DNA of 25,303 nt from a virus: positions 1 to 25,303 of the IMG/VR virus record IMGVR_UViG_3300037807_000553; one strand, 5' to 3'. Position 1 is the stretch's first letter. Every line of letters begins with the position of its first letter. Positions 1 to 6,460 of this stretch are shown one piece after another. The notes under the pieces are model-generated. The model did no database searches. It had not been told where the DNA came from and saw nothing but the letters and a program-made list of their open reading frames with translations. The translations under genes and the position numbers were made by a program.

Positions 1-93
1 TTTTTGGTCATAAGCTACAAAGCATGAGTAGCACATTCCTTGCCACACGTTGTATTCTTCGCAAATCGGGCATTTCTTCGCTTTTTCAGTCAT
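1..93 (-). CDS. Zinc-ribbon microprotein (3' end cut by window edge)
   Basis: The leftward reading frame opens at 93 and is still open at base 1 (31 codons visible). It begins MTEKAKKCPICEEYNVWQ and contains two Cys pairs, CPIC (residues 8-11) and CYSC (21-24), spaced like a small treble-clef or zinc-ribbon fold. A strong ribosome site, GAAGGAG, lies 6 nt before the ATG. Cysteine pairs of this type bind structural zinc; the partner is unknown. It is divergent from the phosphoesterase at 281. Several other tiny zinc proteins in this window have the same look. Function is not recognised. Confidence 0.7.
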   Translation of the reverse strand, partial: MTEKAKKCPICEEYNVWQGMCYSCFVAYDQK

Positions 94-107
94 CGTCTTT
101 CTCCTTC

Positions 108-123
108 GGCGGGTTGCCCCGCC
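108..123 (-). other. GC-rich stem-loop in the leader of the zinc-ribbon gene
   Basis: GGCGGG (108-113) pairs with CCCGCC (118-123) around a 4-nt loop. The hairpin lies just upstream of the GAAGGAG ribosome site of the leftward gene, so it would form in that gene's 5' leader. No T-run follows on the leftward strand, so it is not an obvious terminator. It may stabilise the mRNA or modulate ribosome access (inference). Confidence 0.4.
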
Positions 124-174
124 TGATTGGGTGGATGTCTCTATCTATAAAGATTATATACCTATTCGTTTAGG

Positions 175-209
175 TTGTCAATAACCAAAGCGAGTAATTA
201 TCCTATAAA
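175..209 (+). promoter_or_regulatory. Candidate rightward promoter and operator region
   Basis: TTGTCA (175-180) resembles a -35 box. TATCCT (199-204, 18-nt spacer) or TATAAA (204-209) could serve as the -10. Inside it, 188-202 matches 14 of 15 bases of a block in the strong promoter at 9056-9083, which suggests a shared regulator. The -10 assignment is uncertain. Confidence 0.4.
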
Positions 210-280
210 TCCAACATACCTGCCCTTTGCGCTATCCCCCCGTTTCGGGTATGATTGGGGGCGAATCAAGGACGGTTAAA

Positions 281-1084
281 TTGACAACTTACTTATTCAC
301 AAGTGACACTCACAGCGGGGGAAGTACCGCGCTCATGCCAGAGATAACGCACGACTTATCAGGCGATGAAGTAATGATGCTTCGAGATAGATCAGAAATA
401 CAGAAAATTATTTATGAGCAATGGTTAGATGTTGCCAGAAAAGTCAAAGAAACACGGAGAATTAGAGAACAAGTCGTTTGGATAATGAACGGGGACGCAG
501 TAGAAGGGGATCACCACAATACACCGCAATTAGTAACAAAATACTTATCACATCAAGCATATATGCACATTCAGAGCGTAAAGGAAGCACGCGCCCTGAT
601 GGGTTGGAAAAAGACAGACCGCGCTTTATATGTTGCTGGTACACCGATTCATGTCGGGGAATGGGAGCGATTAGCAGCAGACGCGCTTCGAGCAGAGTTT
701 CACCCTATTATCAAGATGAATACACCAGCTGGGCAGTTGTGGGTAACGCATCACGGGGCAAGCGGTGGGCGTGGTGCAAATGCTGGCAACGCTTTGACCA
801 ATAGAATCAGGGATGAACTTGTCACCGCCCTAACACACGGAAAAACACCGCCCCGCTTTGTTGTCTATTCTCACCATCATACGAAAAGGCATAGGCAGAT
901 TGAACTAGGTAATCATAAGGTAGACGGATGGATTTTACCTAGTTTTCAATATAAAACTAGCTTTGGGTACAGGGTTGCCCCTTTCGAGCCTGAACATATC
1001 GGCGGCTTGATTATGAAAATAAATAGAGATGGGACTTGGAGTTATAAGTGGGAAACCTTAGAACGTGAGGAGATAATATTATGA
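281..1084 (+). CDS. Calcineurin-like metallophosphoesterase
   Basis: The 267-residue product carries the metal-binding blocks of metallophosphoesterases in order: SDTH (8-11), NGD (70-72) followed by EGDHH, GTPIH (120-124, replacing the usual GNHD), THHG (156-159) and YSHHH (196-200, replacing GHxH). Such enzymes hydrolyse phosphomono- or diesters with two divalent metals. In phages they may act on nucleotides or nucleic acid ends. The start is taken as TTG at 281 because AAGGACGG lies 5 nt before it. An in-frame ATG at 251 and TTG at 227 have no ribosome site. The stop overlaps the next ATG (ATGA at 1081), so the two genes are probably translated together. The substrate cannot be read from the sequence. 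Family call is firm; the exact start is less so. Confidence 0.85.
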   Translation: MTTYLFTSDTHSGGSTALMPEITHDLSGDEVMMLRDRSEIQKIIYEQWLDVARKVKETRRIREQVVWIMNGDAVEGDHHNTPQLVTKYLSHQAYMHIQSVKEARALMGWKKTDRALYVAGTPIHVGEWERLAADALRAEFHPIIKMNTPAGQLWVTHHGASGGRGANAGNALTNRIRDELVTALTHGKTPPRFVVYSHHHTKRHRQIELGNHKVDGWILPSFQYKTSFGYRVAPFEPEHIGGLIMKINRDGTWSYKWETLEREEIIL

Positions 1085-1314
1085 ACGTATCAGTAGATCG
1101 CATCAAAGAAGCAATGGACGAGTTTATTGCCGATAACATCCCCCATGATGACTACCACCCCGCAAGCTGGTACAGAGATAACTTTTATCCTAATATGACA
1201 TCTGCAAAGGTTAGGGGGATTTTAGCCGCAATGGTGAACGCTGGGAGCGCAGAGCGGAGCGAGAGACAGTATAACGAAGTCTGGTACTATAAAGTAAAAG
1301 CCCCTTCTGAGTGA
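1081..1314 (+). CDS. Small protein with winged-helix-like pattern
   Basis: 77 residues; ATGA overlap with the phosphoesterase and a GAGGAG ribosome site. Residues 1-35 look like an amphipathic helix region (MDEFIADNIPHDDYHPASWYRD). A second helix, SAKVRGILAAMVNAG (41-55), is followed by EVWYYKVK, a beta-wing-like ending. The layout recalls a winged helix, but no family is recognised. The stop codon (1312-1314) sits inside the stem of the terminator at 1297-1323, so translation to the end would disturb the hairpin. Likely expressed only with the phosphoesterase. Confidence 0.65.
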   Translation: MNVSVDRIKEAMDEFIADNIPHDDYHPASWYRDNFYPNMTSAKVRGILAAMVNAGSAERSERQYNEVWYYKVKAPSE

Positions 1315-1323
1315 AGGGGCTTT
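1297..1323 (+). terminator. Bidirectional intrinsic terminator
   Basis: A perfect 11-bp stem, AAAGCCCCTTC (1297-1307) and GAAGGGGCTTT (1313-1323), encloses a 5-nt loop. The A/T ends give a short U-run in both directions. It lies between convergent gene ends (1314 and 1344), so it probably stops both the rightward phosphoesterase unit and the long leftward early operon. Confidence 0.85.
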
Positions 1324-1343
1324 ACGGTTATAAGTGATTTATT

Positions 1344-1571
1344 TTATCTACGATAAGGCAATCCAGCGGCATCTGGAGCGTAGAACAAAGCTCTTGCAAT
1401 ATCTTCTGAAATCTTATCTCCTCTTGACGCTACTTCATCATCTGACCGATCGGTAAGCCCACGATAAGCAGCCCAATCATACGCGGTAATTACTGCGATG
1501 ATCTTGAAGCCAAGTTTGTCACCTGATACTAAATCGTTTGGTATTACTGTAACTGGATTTAGGGTTGTCAT
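1344..1571 (-). CDS. Hypothetical protein, last gene of the leftward operon
   Basis: 75 residues, starting with ATG 5 nt after AAAGGAAA. The first half is hydrophobic and beta-rich (VTVIPNDLVSGDKLGFKIIAVITAY). The second half is charged and helical and ends LPYRR. No membrane segment or cysteine motif is present and no family is recognised. It lies 45 nt downstream of the 268-residue gene and about 20 nt before the bidirectional terminator, so it is the distal cistron of the replication arm. Confidence 0.6.
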   Translation of the reverse strand: MTTLNPVTVIPNDLVSGDKLGFKIIAVITAYDWAAYRGLTDRSDDEVASRGDKISEDIARALFYAPDAAGLPYRR

Positions 1572-1616
1572 TTCATTTTCCTTTCCCGCGCTCCACCTGC
1601 ACGCGGGGGTTGTTGG

Positions 1617-2423
1617 TTACGGGAACGCCGCGTCTACGTCCATTTCTGCATCCATTGTTTCAGCGGTTACAGGGGTTTGAGCGATTGGCGCGGTTTCTTC
1701 GGTTTCATTCTTCAACCAGCGTTTATCAGTCGCCCATTCTTTTGCTTGTTCTTCAAGTTCTGAGATTTTGCGAGCAAGATCATTGCCGACATAAACCTTT
1801 TCCAAAAGTTCTTTGTTCATCTTTGGTAAAAATGCGCTGATGGGGGTGATATTGCTCTTGATTGACTTGCCAACGGATTCCTCTACGAACTCACCAGAAG
1901 TGCCGAGTGCTTGCCAAAAGTACCAGCTTGGTACATTCGGGGCATGTTCTAAGCGCATTGGTTTTGTGTGTACAGTCCAAGCCTTGATTGCTTCGGATAA
2001 GCGGTCAGTAGCATATCCTTTGGCGGTCAGGACAATAGTTCCCCACACCTTGAAGCCACCGCCTTCCTTCGGTAAACCTAGAAGGCAAAGCGTCTGGCTG
2101 TGTGAGCGACTATCTACCCAGCGTTTACGCGCTTTGATTGGAACAACGGTCAATGAGCGGCGGGAATAAACAGAGTATGCGCCTTCATTGCCCATGCGGG
2201 AATCAAGTACAAAATCTTCTGGTAATTCACCGTTCTCGATCATAGCGTCTCGAATATCATCCTCGTTGCCTTCCCACCCACCGAAGTATTGAACGCCGTT
2301 ATCGTGGCTCATGCGTTTATCGCCATTTTTCCACCAAAAAACAGGGGCTACAAAAGGAAGCTGTATGCCGTCCGCTTCTGGGTTTGGATTGATTGCTTTT
2401 ACATCGTCTGGAAGTTGTATCAT
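1617..2423 (-). CDS. Possible ssDNA-binding/recombination protein with SSB-like tail
   Basis: 268 residues, start supported by AGAGG 7 nt upstream. The body is an alpha/beta protein with many aromatic residues (FVAPVFWWKNGDKR, YFGGWEG, SWYFWQALG). A helical segment (about 206-232) contains DLARKISELEEQAKEWATDKRW. The C-terminus is disordered, then acidic, and ends EMDVDAAFP. Single-stranded DNA-binding proteins use an acidic tail ending in a Pro/Phe tip to recruit partners, and this ending resembles that pattern. With a DnaB helicase and initiator upstream in the same operon, an ssDNA-binding or annealing role is reasonable, but no OB-fold signature could be confirmed by eye. It could also be an unrelated conserved phage protein. 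Confidence 0.5.
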   Translation of the reverse strand: MIQLPDDVKAINPNPEADGIQLPFVAPVFWWKNGDKRMSHDNGVQYFGGWEGNEDDIRDAMIENGELPEDFVLDSRMGNEGAYSVYSRRSLTVVPIKARKRWVDSRSHSQTLCLLGLPKEGGGFKVWGTIVLTAKGYATDRLSEAIKAWTVHTKPMRLEHAPNVPSWYFWQALGTSGEFVEESVGKSIKSNITPISAFLPKMNKELLEKVYVGNDLARKISELEEQAKEWATDKRWLKNETEETAPIAQTPVTAETMDAEMDVDAAFP

Positions 2424-2490
2424 TTTATTACCTCTTGATTAGTTTTGATAAGACATTGTGGGCATTGTTTTCTGAGATTGATCTCCTTTG
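2424..2490 (-). pseudogene. Possible remnant of a zinc-knuckle gene
   Basis: Leftward, between an AAAGGAG ribosome-like site and the 268-residue gene, one frame reads LRKQCPQCLIKTNQEVIK and ends in a TGA that overlaps the next ATG (ATGA), as in genuine gene pairs of this operon. There is no ATG, GTG or TTG at a usable distance, and a TAG closes the frame just upstream. It may be a decayed gene, an unusual start, or chance. Confidence 0.25.
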
Positions 2491-2497
2491 TCTAAAG

Positions 2498-2551
2498 TAA
2501 CCCAGCCAGCCTAATGAGCAACTCATTTACACATCTTTGCTGACTGGGTTA
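2498..2551 (-). ncRNA. Structured intercistronic RNA element
   Basis: In the leftward transcript a 13-bp outer stem (2539-2551 with 2498-2510) closes over an inner 6-bp hairpin with a 3-nt loop (AATGAG/CTCATT, 2513-2527). The outer stem has one G-U pair on the leftward strand, where the rightward strand would have a C-A mismatch. That favours an RNA acting in the leftward operon. It lies between the 110- and 268-residue genes. No U-run follows, so it looks like a processing or stability element rather than a terminator. Confidence 0.5.
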
Positions 2552-2584
2552 GATTACCACTGCGGCGAGTGCCACAGAAAATGG

Positions 2585-2917
2585 TTATACTAATGCAACC
2601 GTTACGGAAGGCTTGCCAACGGTGCATGGTACATCTTCAATTCCAGCGTGTTTGCAGATTTTATGCCAGTCAATTTTGGGTGCTGGTTGCGTTGTAAAAA
2701 GGCTTAACGTTGCATCGCTTACCATTGGATGATCTTCTGCACCAGCTTTATAATCGTAAGACTTGCGCCCATTGCGGAAGGTCGCCTTGACGTTGCCGAC
2801 TGTTTGCGTTTTCTCTAAATCTAAAACGGCGGTTTCGATTTCAGTTTTGAGCGCATTCGCTACTTCTTGCGCGTCACCATAAGCCAACATTTTTTCTGCT
2901 AATTCTTTTGCGTTCAT
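2585..2917 (-). CDS. Conserved-looking small phage protein of the replication arm
   Basis: The start at 2917 is chosen because AGGAG lies 6 nt before that ATG. An earlier in-frame start would overlap the upstream gene with no ribosome site. The product is 110 residues. An N-terminal helical part (1-40, MNAKELAEKMLAYGDAQEV) is followed by a compact beta segment, VGNVKATFRNGRKSYDYKAG, then a second helical part with DWHKICKHAGIED. This arrangement is seen in small phage proteins near recombination genes, but I cannot give a function. It has three cysteines or histidines in WHKICKHAG, not a clear zinc site. Followed by the RNA element at 2498-2551. Confidence 0.6.
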   Translation of the reverse strand: MNAKELAEKMLAYGDAQEVANALKTEIETAVLDLEKTQTVGNVKATFRNGRKSYDYKAGAEDHPMVSDATLSLFTTQPAPKIDWHKICKHAGIEDVPCTVGKPSVTVALV

Positions 2918-2936
2918 TTTTTCTCCTATAATTTGG

Positions 2937-3158
2937 TTACTGTAAACCGATATGGTCGGTTTCAATCAGTCTGATTTCTTTCAATTCTTCGCCGTACAGC
3001 TTGGCATCTTGCGCTAGTTCTTCGGCTTCTTTTTTAACGGCTTGGCAACAGTCAGGGTTTGTTATTTTTCTCCCACACTCGAAGCATAAACCAAGATTAT
3101 CATACATTTTTTTTGCTTTCTCTTCTGATAGGTTATTCATTAGGTTTATTCTAGGCAT
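2937..3158 (-). CDS. Small zinc-binding-like protein with coiled coil
   Basis: 73 residues. The ATG at 3158 is preceded by AAAAGGAAAAG. CFECGRK (25-31) and DCC (36-38) give four cysteines in 14 residues, a likely small zinc knuckle. The remainder (40-65) is strongly charged and helical (KKEAEELAQDAKLYGEELKEIRL). Its stop lies 19 nt upstream of the next gene's start. One of several tiny cysteine-pair proteins in the operon; no function recognised. Confidence 0.65.
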   Translation of the reverse strand: MPRINLMNNLSEEKAKKMYDNLGLCFECGRKITNPDCCQAVKKEAEELAQDAKLYGEELKEIRLIETDHIGLQ

Positions 3159-3186
3159 GTTCTTTTCCTTTTCTAATTATGAGCGG

Positions 3187-3243
3187 ATAGCGGAGTGATC
3201 GCGCTTCCTGTGCTGTTCTCGAAGTAGACTTTATCTCCGCTAT
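3187..3243 (-). ncRNA. 5'-terminal stem-loop leader
   Basis: ATAGCGGAG (3187-3195) and CTCCGCTAT (3235-3243) form a perfect 9-bp stem with a 39-nt loop. The leftward -10 box at 3250-3255 predicts a transcript start near 3243, so the RNA would begin with this stem. The hairpin is followed by the ribosome site of the gene at 3158. Confidence 0.45.
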
Positions 3244-3249
3244 GAGTTC

Positions 3250-3255
3250 ATTATA
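3250..3255 (-). promoter_or_regulatory. Candidate leftward -10 box (TATAAT)
   Basis: A perfect TATAAT on the leftward strand lies in the 200-nt gene-free stretch between the genes at 3361 and 3158. No good -35 is visible at 16-18 nt, so activity may need an activator or be weak. The next 8 nt and AGCGGA match the spacing seen at 11721-11740. Confidence 0.4.
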
Positions 3256-3360
3256 CTATTTTGCGGGGATGAGTATATAGTACTGTGGTCACAAATTTAT
3301 GTTCTAATTATGTCCTGTGTGCAGAAAGTACGCTCTCCCGGGACTTTGGGCACATGGGGG

Positions 3361-3669
3361 CTAATTCTGTGCTTGGCAAATGTACCTTCTTTTCGGGGCG
3401 TATTCATCAAGACAAAAGACAAGACTTACAAAATATTTGTCACAGGTATATTCTTTTTTGGAAATATGTTCAACATAAGGGCAACCATATCCATCTGGTA
3501 GTATGCAAAATTTACCGCTTGGAATATCGTCATCCATTGTTTCAATATAGCATTTTTCACAATACGACTTTTCGTTGTACACCTTACAATCCCCAGCGTA
3601 CACCAACACGCCGCATCCTTCGCAATCATATTCATTTTCTAGTGGGGCTTGTCTCATATACTCAATCAT
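3361..3669 (-). CDS. Cysteine-rich zinc-binding protein
   Basis: 102 residues; AAGGAG lies 7 nt before the ATG. CEGC (17-20) with CEKC (37-40) forms a four-cysteine site with a LIM- or DnaJ-like spacing. The second half has four more cysteines (FCIL, GCPY, TCDKY, FCLDEY), so a second metal site is possible. The product is acidic and probably cytoplasmic. The stop lies about 106 nt from the candidate promoter at 3250. Function is not recognised. Confidence 0.65.
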   Translation of the reverse strand: MIEYMRQAPLENEYDCEGCGVLVYAGDCKVYNEKSYCEKCYIETMDDDIPSGKFCILPDGYGCPYVEHISKKEYTCDKYFVSLVFCLDEYAPKRRYICQAQN

Positions 3670-3681
3670 CGTTTTTCTCCT

Positions 3682-3843
3682 TTACTTTTTTGTATTGGTG
3701 CTGATTTCACGGACAATATCAGTATAAATGCAAATCCGCTTGTCGCAATGCTGGCATCTAGCGTACTGACCGCCGCAAGCCGCATCGTTCGGGTGCATCT
3801 GATTCGTGTCGGTTTCCTCGCCGCAATGGGTGCAGGTTATCAT
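3682..3843 (-). CDS. 53-residue zinc-ribbon protein
   Basis: A short leftward gene starts at 3843, where its ATG overlaps the helicase stop (ATGA), and stops at 3682 directly before the AAAGGAG of the next gene. CTHC (4-7) and CQHC (30-33), with extra Cys at 23 and 38, look like a zinc ribbon. The tight placement on both sides and the clean cysteine spacing argue that it is real. It may be a small accessory of replication or transcription; no function is recognised. Confidence 0.7.
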   Translation of the reverse strand: MITCTHCGEETDTNQMHPNDAACGGQYARCQHCDKRICIYTDIVREISTNTKK

Positions 3844-5147
3844 TGGAAGATAACCTTGCGCTTTGTCGCATTTTCAAACTTCGTCAAGTGCGGTACAAAT
3901 ATCAAATCAACAATTCCAACCGCTCCGTTCCTGTGCTTTGCTATTGCTAAGTCAATTATAAATGGATTCGCTTTGTCAAGTTGGTTTATAAGCATAACAA
4001 TATCGCTATCTTGTTCTAGTGACCCGCTTTCCCGTAGATCTGATAATATTAGTCGCTTATCTTTTCTACCATCCACGCCCCTGCTAACTTGCGCCCCTGC
4101 TATAAGCGGGGTATTAAATTCCTTCGCAATCTGTTTTAGACCGCGCGAAATCTCGCCTACTTGCTGTTCCCGTGTTCCGTGCTTTTGTTCTGCTCTCATT
4201 AGTTGCAAGTAATCTACAAGAATAATATCTACTTTACCCATGCGGCGCAACTCCTGGCGCATCTGCGAGAGCGTGATACCGCCTAAGTCGTTTAGTTCTA
4301 TATCGTAGGCTTTGACCTTCTTTGCGCCTTCGTGATAATCTGCCCATTCCGATTCTGTTAGTTTTCCGCTCTTTTGCTTGCTATAGGAAATACCGCTCTC
4401 AGCGGCAATCAGTCTCATGGCGACTTGCTGATTTGACATCTCAAGCGAAAATAGCGCGGGGCGTTTTCTTGCCCTAGCTACGTTTCCCGCAATGGTTGTC
4501 AAAAAGCCAGTCTTGCCGCTTCCTGGACGACCTGCAATTATAGCAAAATCAGGGGCTTCTAATCCCCCGCCGAAAAGATCATCTAAATCTTTGAAGCCTG
4601 TTTTGATGTATTCTATTTCTCCCCGTGAAGCCCTGTCCGTTCTATTGCTCGCCATGGTCACCGCGTCCGCAATAGAATCGGTGTGTTGTAAGGTCTTGGT
4701 GCTGAAGGTTGGGACATCATCCAGGAGTTGAGTAACGTCTGTTTTTATATCGGCGGCGTGCCTGCCATTTTCTGCCCAATATGAACCTTGACTAAAAACG
4801 TCTGTCATTGTCTTTTTAGCGGCATAGTCTACGACATTAGCGGCGTAGCTTACGGCGTTTCTCGGCTTGCCATTGGTGCGAAGGTGCCCCAGACCGACCC
4901 TATCAGGCGACTTGGTATCATAGGTTTGAAACTCGCTCAACTTCCCCATGCGGTCAAGTTCATCGCCCACCGTGATAACGTCTATTCCCATTTTCTGATC
5001 TTCAAGTTTCAGGATAGCTTTCCATGCCCACCCGTGCGGGTGCCAGCCGAAGAAAGATGGTTTAACTAAGTCCTTGACGCTCTCAAGTTGTTTCTGGTCA
5101 CGCATGACCGCGCCCAAAAGCCCTGCTTCGCTTTCGTATCTATTCAT
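3840..5147 (-). CDS. dnaB: DnaB-type replicative DNA helicase
   Basis: 435 residues. The N-terminal DnaB domain starts ESEAGLLGAVMRD (5-17). The RecA-like ATPase domain has Walker A GRPGSGKT (206-213), the SLEMS block (234-238), Walker B DYLQLM (312-317), SDLRESG plus EQDSD (369-382), and the arginine-finger-like KHRNG (404-408). These are the standard DnaB motifs. The enzyme unwinds the fork as a ring hexamer using NTP. The family is usually about 450 residues, so it is full length. Its start overlaps the 84-residue gene by 8 nt, with GGGAG upstream, and the initiator gene lies just ahead, so initiator, loader candidate and helicase are expressed together. Confidence 0.95.
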   Translation of the reverse strand: MNRYESEAGLLGAVMRDQKQLESVKDLVKPSFFGWHPHGWAWKAILKLEDQKMGIDVITVGDELDRMGKLSEFQTYDTKSPDRVGLGHLRTNGKPRNAVSYAANVVDYAAKKTMTDVFSQGSYWAENGRHAADIKTDVTQLLDDVPTFSTKTLQHTDSIADAVTMASNRTDRASRGEIEYIKTGFKDLDDLFGGGLEAPDFAIIAGRPGSGKTGFLTTIAGNVARARKRPALFSLEMSNQQVAMRLIAAESGISYSKQKSGKLTESEWADYHEGAKKVKAYDIELNDLGGITLSQMRQELRRMGKVDIILVDYLQLMRAEQKHGTREQQVGEISRGLKQIAKEFNTPLIAGAQVSRGVDGRKDKRLILSDLRESGSLEQDSDIVMLINQLDKANPFIIDLAIAKHRNGAVGIVDLIFVPHLTKFENATKRKVIFQ

Positions 5148-5394
5148 TCATAACTCCCGCCGCAAATTCTGCGAAATCGTCCGCGTTCTCAAATTTGATA
5201 TGCTCACCGTTTATCTTTATCAATACGCTGGCATCAAACTCAAATTCCGCATCTTCTAATTCTTCTAAAATGTCGCAATGTTGTTGCTGTAATTCAATCG
5301 CCTGAGCTAGGTCCCGATTAGTTGGACTTTTTATCTCGCCCAATTCGTCAAGCTGATCTGCGATTTTATTTATTCGGGTTCGGTATGTATTCAT
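5140..5394 (-). CDS. Small acidic helical protein between initiator and helicase
   Basis: 84 residues with GAGG 6 nt before the ATG. Residues 1-48 are predicted helical and coiled (INKIADQLDELGEI, DLAQAIELQQQHCDILEELEDAEFEF), and the rest is a small beta unit ending FAEFAAGVMNE. It overlaps the initiator by 29 nt and the helicase by 8 nt. Its position between initiator and helicase is where phages often place a helicase loader, but it is short and lacks an ATP-binding motif. A loader or adaptor role is only a guess. Confidence 0.6.
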   Translation of the reverse strand: MNTYRTRINKIADQLDELGEIKSPTNRDLAQAIELQQQHCDILEELEDAEFEFDASVLIKINGEHIKFENADDFAEFAAGVMNE

Positions 5395-6205
5395 CGCTCG
5401 CCTCTGGGATATATTTTTTATGGTATAGCTTTGTATCAGGGATTTGCTCTGACTGTACCGCGTGCGCTCTCGGCATCCATGCCTTTAGTAATGCGTGGGG
5501 GTCTTTCATCAAAGAGCCATAACTCAATTTGTCTTTTTCATACTTCACATCATCGCTATTGACATAAAGCCAAAGCACCTGAAATGACCACCCCTTTTCC
5601 TTTTTCATTTTGATTAGGTATCTGATAGCCTTTTCCCACTTGCCACTTCCCCCCATATTTACGCAATCAAGAATGCCTAAAGCCTTTTCGACTTCGTTTA
5701 TCATGCTTTCGGTTTCTTGTACTTTTTGGTTTGCTTCTTTTGAGAAAAGGGGGTGGTCAGTTTCTTTAATACTTTCTTTAATACTTTCTTTAGCCGCTAT
5801 ACTGTCCCTCACGGATTGAGGGGGTAGGGGTTCACGGATTGAGGGGGTAGTAGTCACGGATTGAGGGGGTTCAGATTTTGAAGGGGTGCTTTTTATTACT
5901 AATTCCCATTCAGCCGATTTGCCACTTTCTGAATTTGTGCGAGTTATAAACCCCATTGCTTCGGCTTCATCTGCCCCCTTCGTGACGCTATTTCGTGACA
6001 TGCCTGTCATACTCATAATTTTAGCAATACTGAATTTTACTTTTTCCCTATGATAGCCTACCGTCTGCCGCGTTATGGATAAAACAATCCGCAAGCATGG
6101 GTTTGACATATTTTGCATGTGTACATCAAATAAATCATTCGGGGTCATTGTGTGATTCTGCGATTGAAAACCGCCCGCAATATATTCTCCTTGATGTTCT
6201 GTCAT
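5366..6205 (-). CDS. Replication initiator, lambda O-like
   Basis: 279 residues. The N-terminal third has the replication protein O pattern: TPNDLFDVHM (21-30), LRIVLSITRQTVGYHR (38-53), then a helix-turn-helix block, SIAKIMSMTGMSRNSVTKG (59-77), followed by AEAMGFITR. This winged-helix domain binds origin iterons. A Pro/Ser-rich linker (about 107-155) carries the repeated sequence PPQSV and then KESIKESIKE. The C-terminal helical domain (160-250) probably binds the loader or helicase. The linker DNA contains three 18-bp repeats and an AT-rich tandem repeat, as in lambda, whose origin also lies inside O. AGGATAGG lies upstream of the start. Confidence 0.85.
   Translation of the reverse strand: MTEHQGEYIAGGFQSQNHTMTPNDLFDVHMQNMSNPCLRIVLSITRQTVGYHREKVKFSIAKIMSMTGMSRNSVTKGADEAEAMGFITRTNSESGKSAEWELVIKSTPSKSEPPQSVTTTPSIREPLPPQSVRDSIAAKESIKESIKETDHPLFSKEANQKVQETESMINEVEKALGILDCVNMGGSGKWEKAIRYLIKMKKEKGWSFQVLWLYVNSDDVKYEKDKLSYGSLMKDPHALLKAWMPRAHAVQSEQIPDTKLYHKKYIPEASDEYIPNPNK
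5761..5871. repeat. Candidate replication origin: three iterons plus AT-rich tandem repeat
   Basis: Three direct copies of TCACGGATTGAGGGGGT(A/T) lie at 5809-5826, 5832-5849 and 5854-5871, about one to two helical turns apart (periods 23 and 22 bp). Beside them, a 12-bp AT-rich unit, TTTCTTTAATAC, is repeated in tandem at 5761-5772 and 5773-5784, with a partial third copy to 5792. In the direction of the gene the order is iterons then AT-rich, as in the lambda origin. The likely role is initiator binding and strand opening. Confidence 0.7.
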
Positions 6206-6247
6206 GCTTTGCCTATCCTGTAGTTTTTATTCGTAAATAAGTCAAAT

Positions 6248-6376
6248 TCATTTTTGCCCAACCGCCCAGTGCGCCCCATAACTAGCAAAACCGCACTGAG
6301 GACATCCTTTGTGTTGGTGCAATTTGAATATCCATTCACATTTTGCGCAAATTCTCAGGTCAGCGGTTTTACTCAT
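6248..6376 (-). CDS. 42-residue zinc-ribbon protein
   Basis: ATG at 6376 is preceded by a strong GGAGG site. CAKC (10-13) and CPQC (25-28), followed by GFASYGAHWA, form a typical short zinc ribbon. It starts one base after the stop of the 23-residue membrane gene and ends about 40 nt before the initiator start. Short zinc ribbons like this are common in phage early operons, but the target is unknown. Confidence 0.75.
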   Translation of the reverse strand: MSKTADLRICAKCEWIFKLHQHKGCPQCGFASYGAHWAVGQK

Positions 6377-6377
6377 C

Positions 6378-6449
6378 CTACACCTCCCCCGCTGCCCACA
6401 GTGAGAGAGCGGCGATGATTACGATTACAACTGCGGTTGTGATTGTCAT
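6378..6449 (-). CDS. 23-residue single-span membrane microprotein
   Basis: The frame starts at 6449 with AAGGAG 7 nt upstream, overlaps the methyltransferase stop by ATGA, and ends one base before the next gene's ATG. Almost the whole product is one hydrophobic helix (TAVVIVIIAALSLWAAG) with a Glu near the end. It probably inserts in the inner membrane. Function unknown; five other single-span microproteins occur in the window. Confidence 0.6.
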   Translation of the reverse strand: MTITTAVVIVIIAALSLWAAGEV

Positions 6450-6460
6450 GGTTTGCTCCT
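6444..6460 (-). repeat. Duplicated 17-nt ribosome-site/start junction (copy 1)
   Basis: These 17 bases are identical to 7313-7329. Each copy carries the ribosome site AGGAG, the stop of the upstream gene and the ATG of the downstream gene. Both upstream proteins therefore end RSKP and both downstream proteins begin MT. Confidence 0.75.

Noticed and set aside
3649-4212. Rightward frame of 187 codons opposite the helicase
   Set aside because: The helicase frame carries all DnaB motifs; the opposite frame has no ribosome site or domain pattern.
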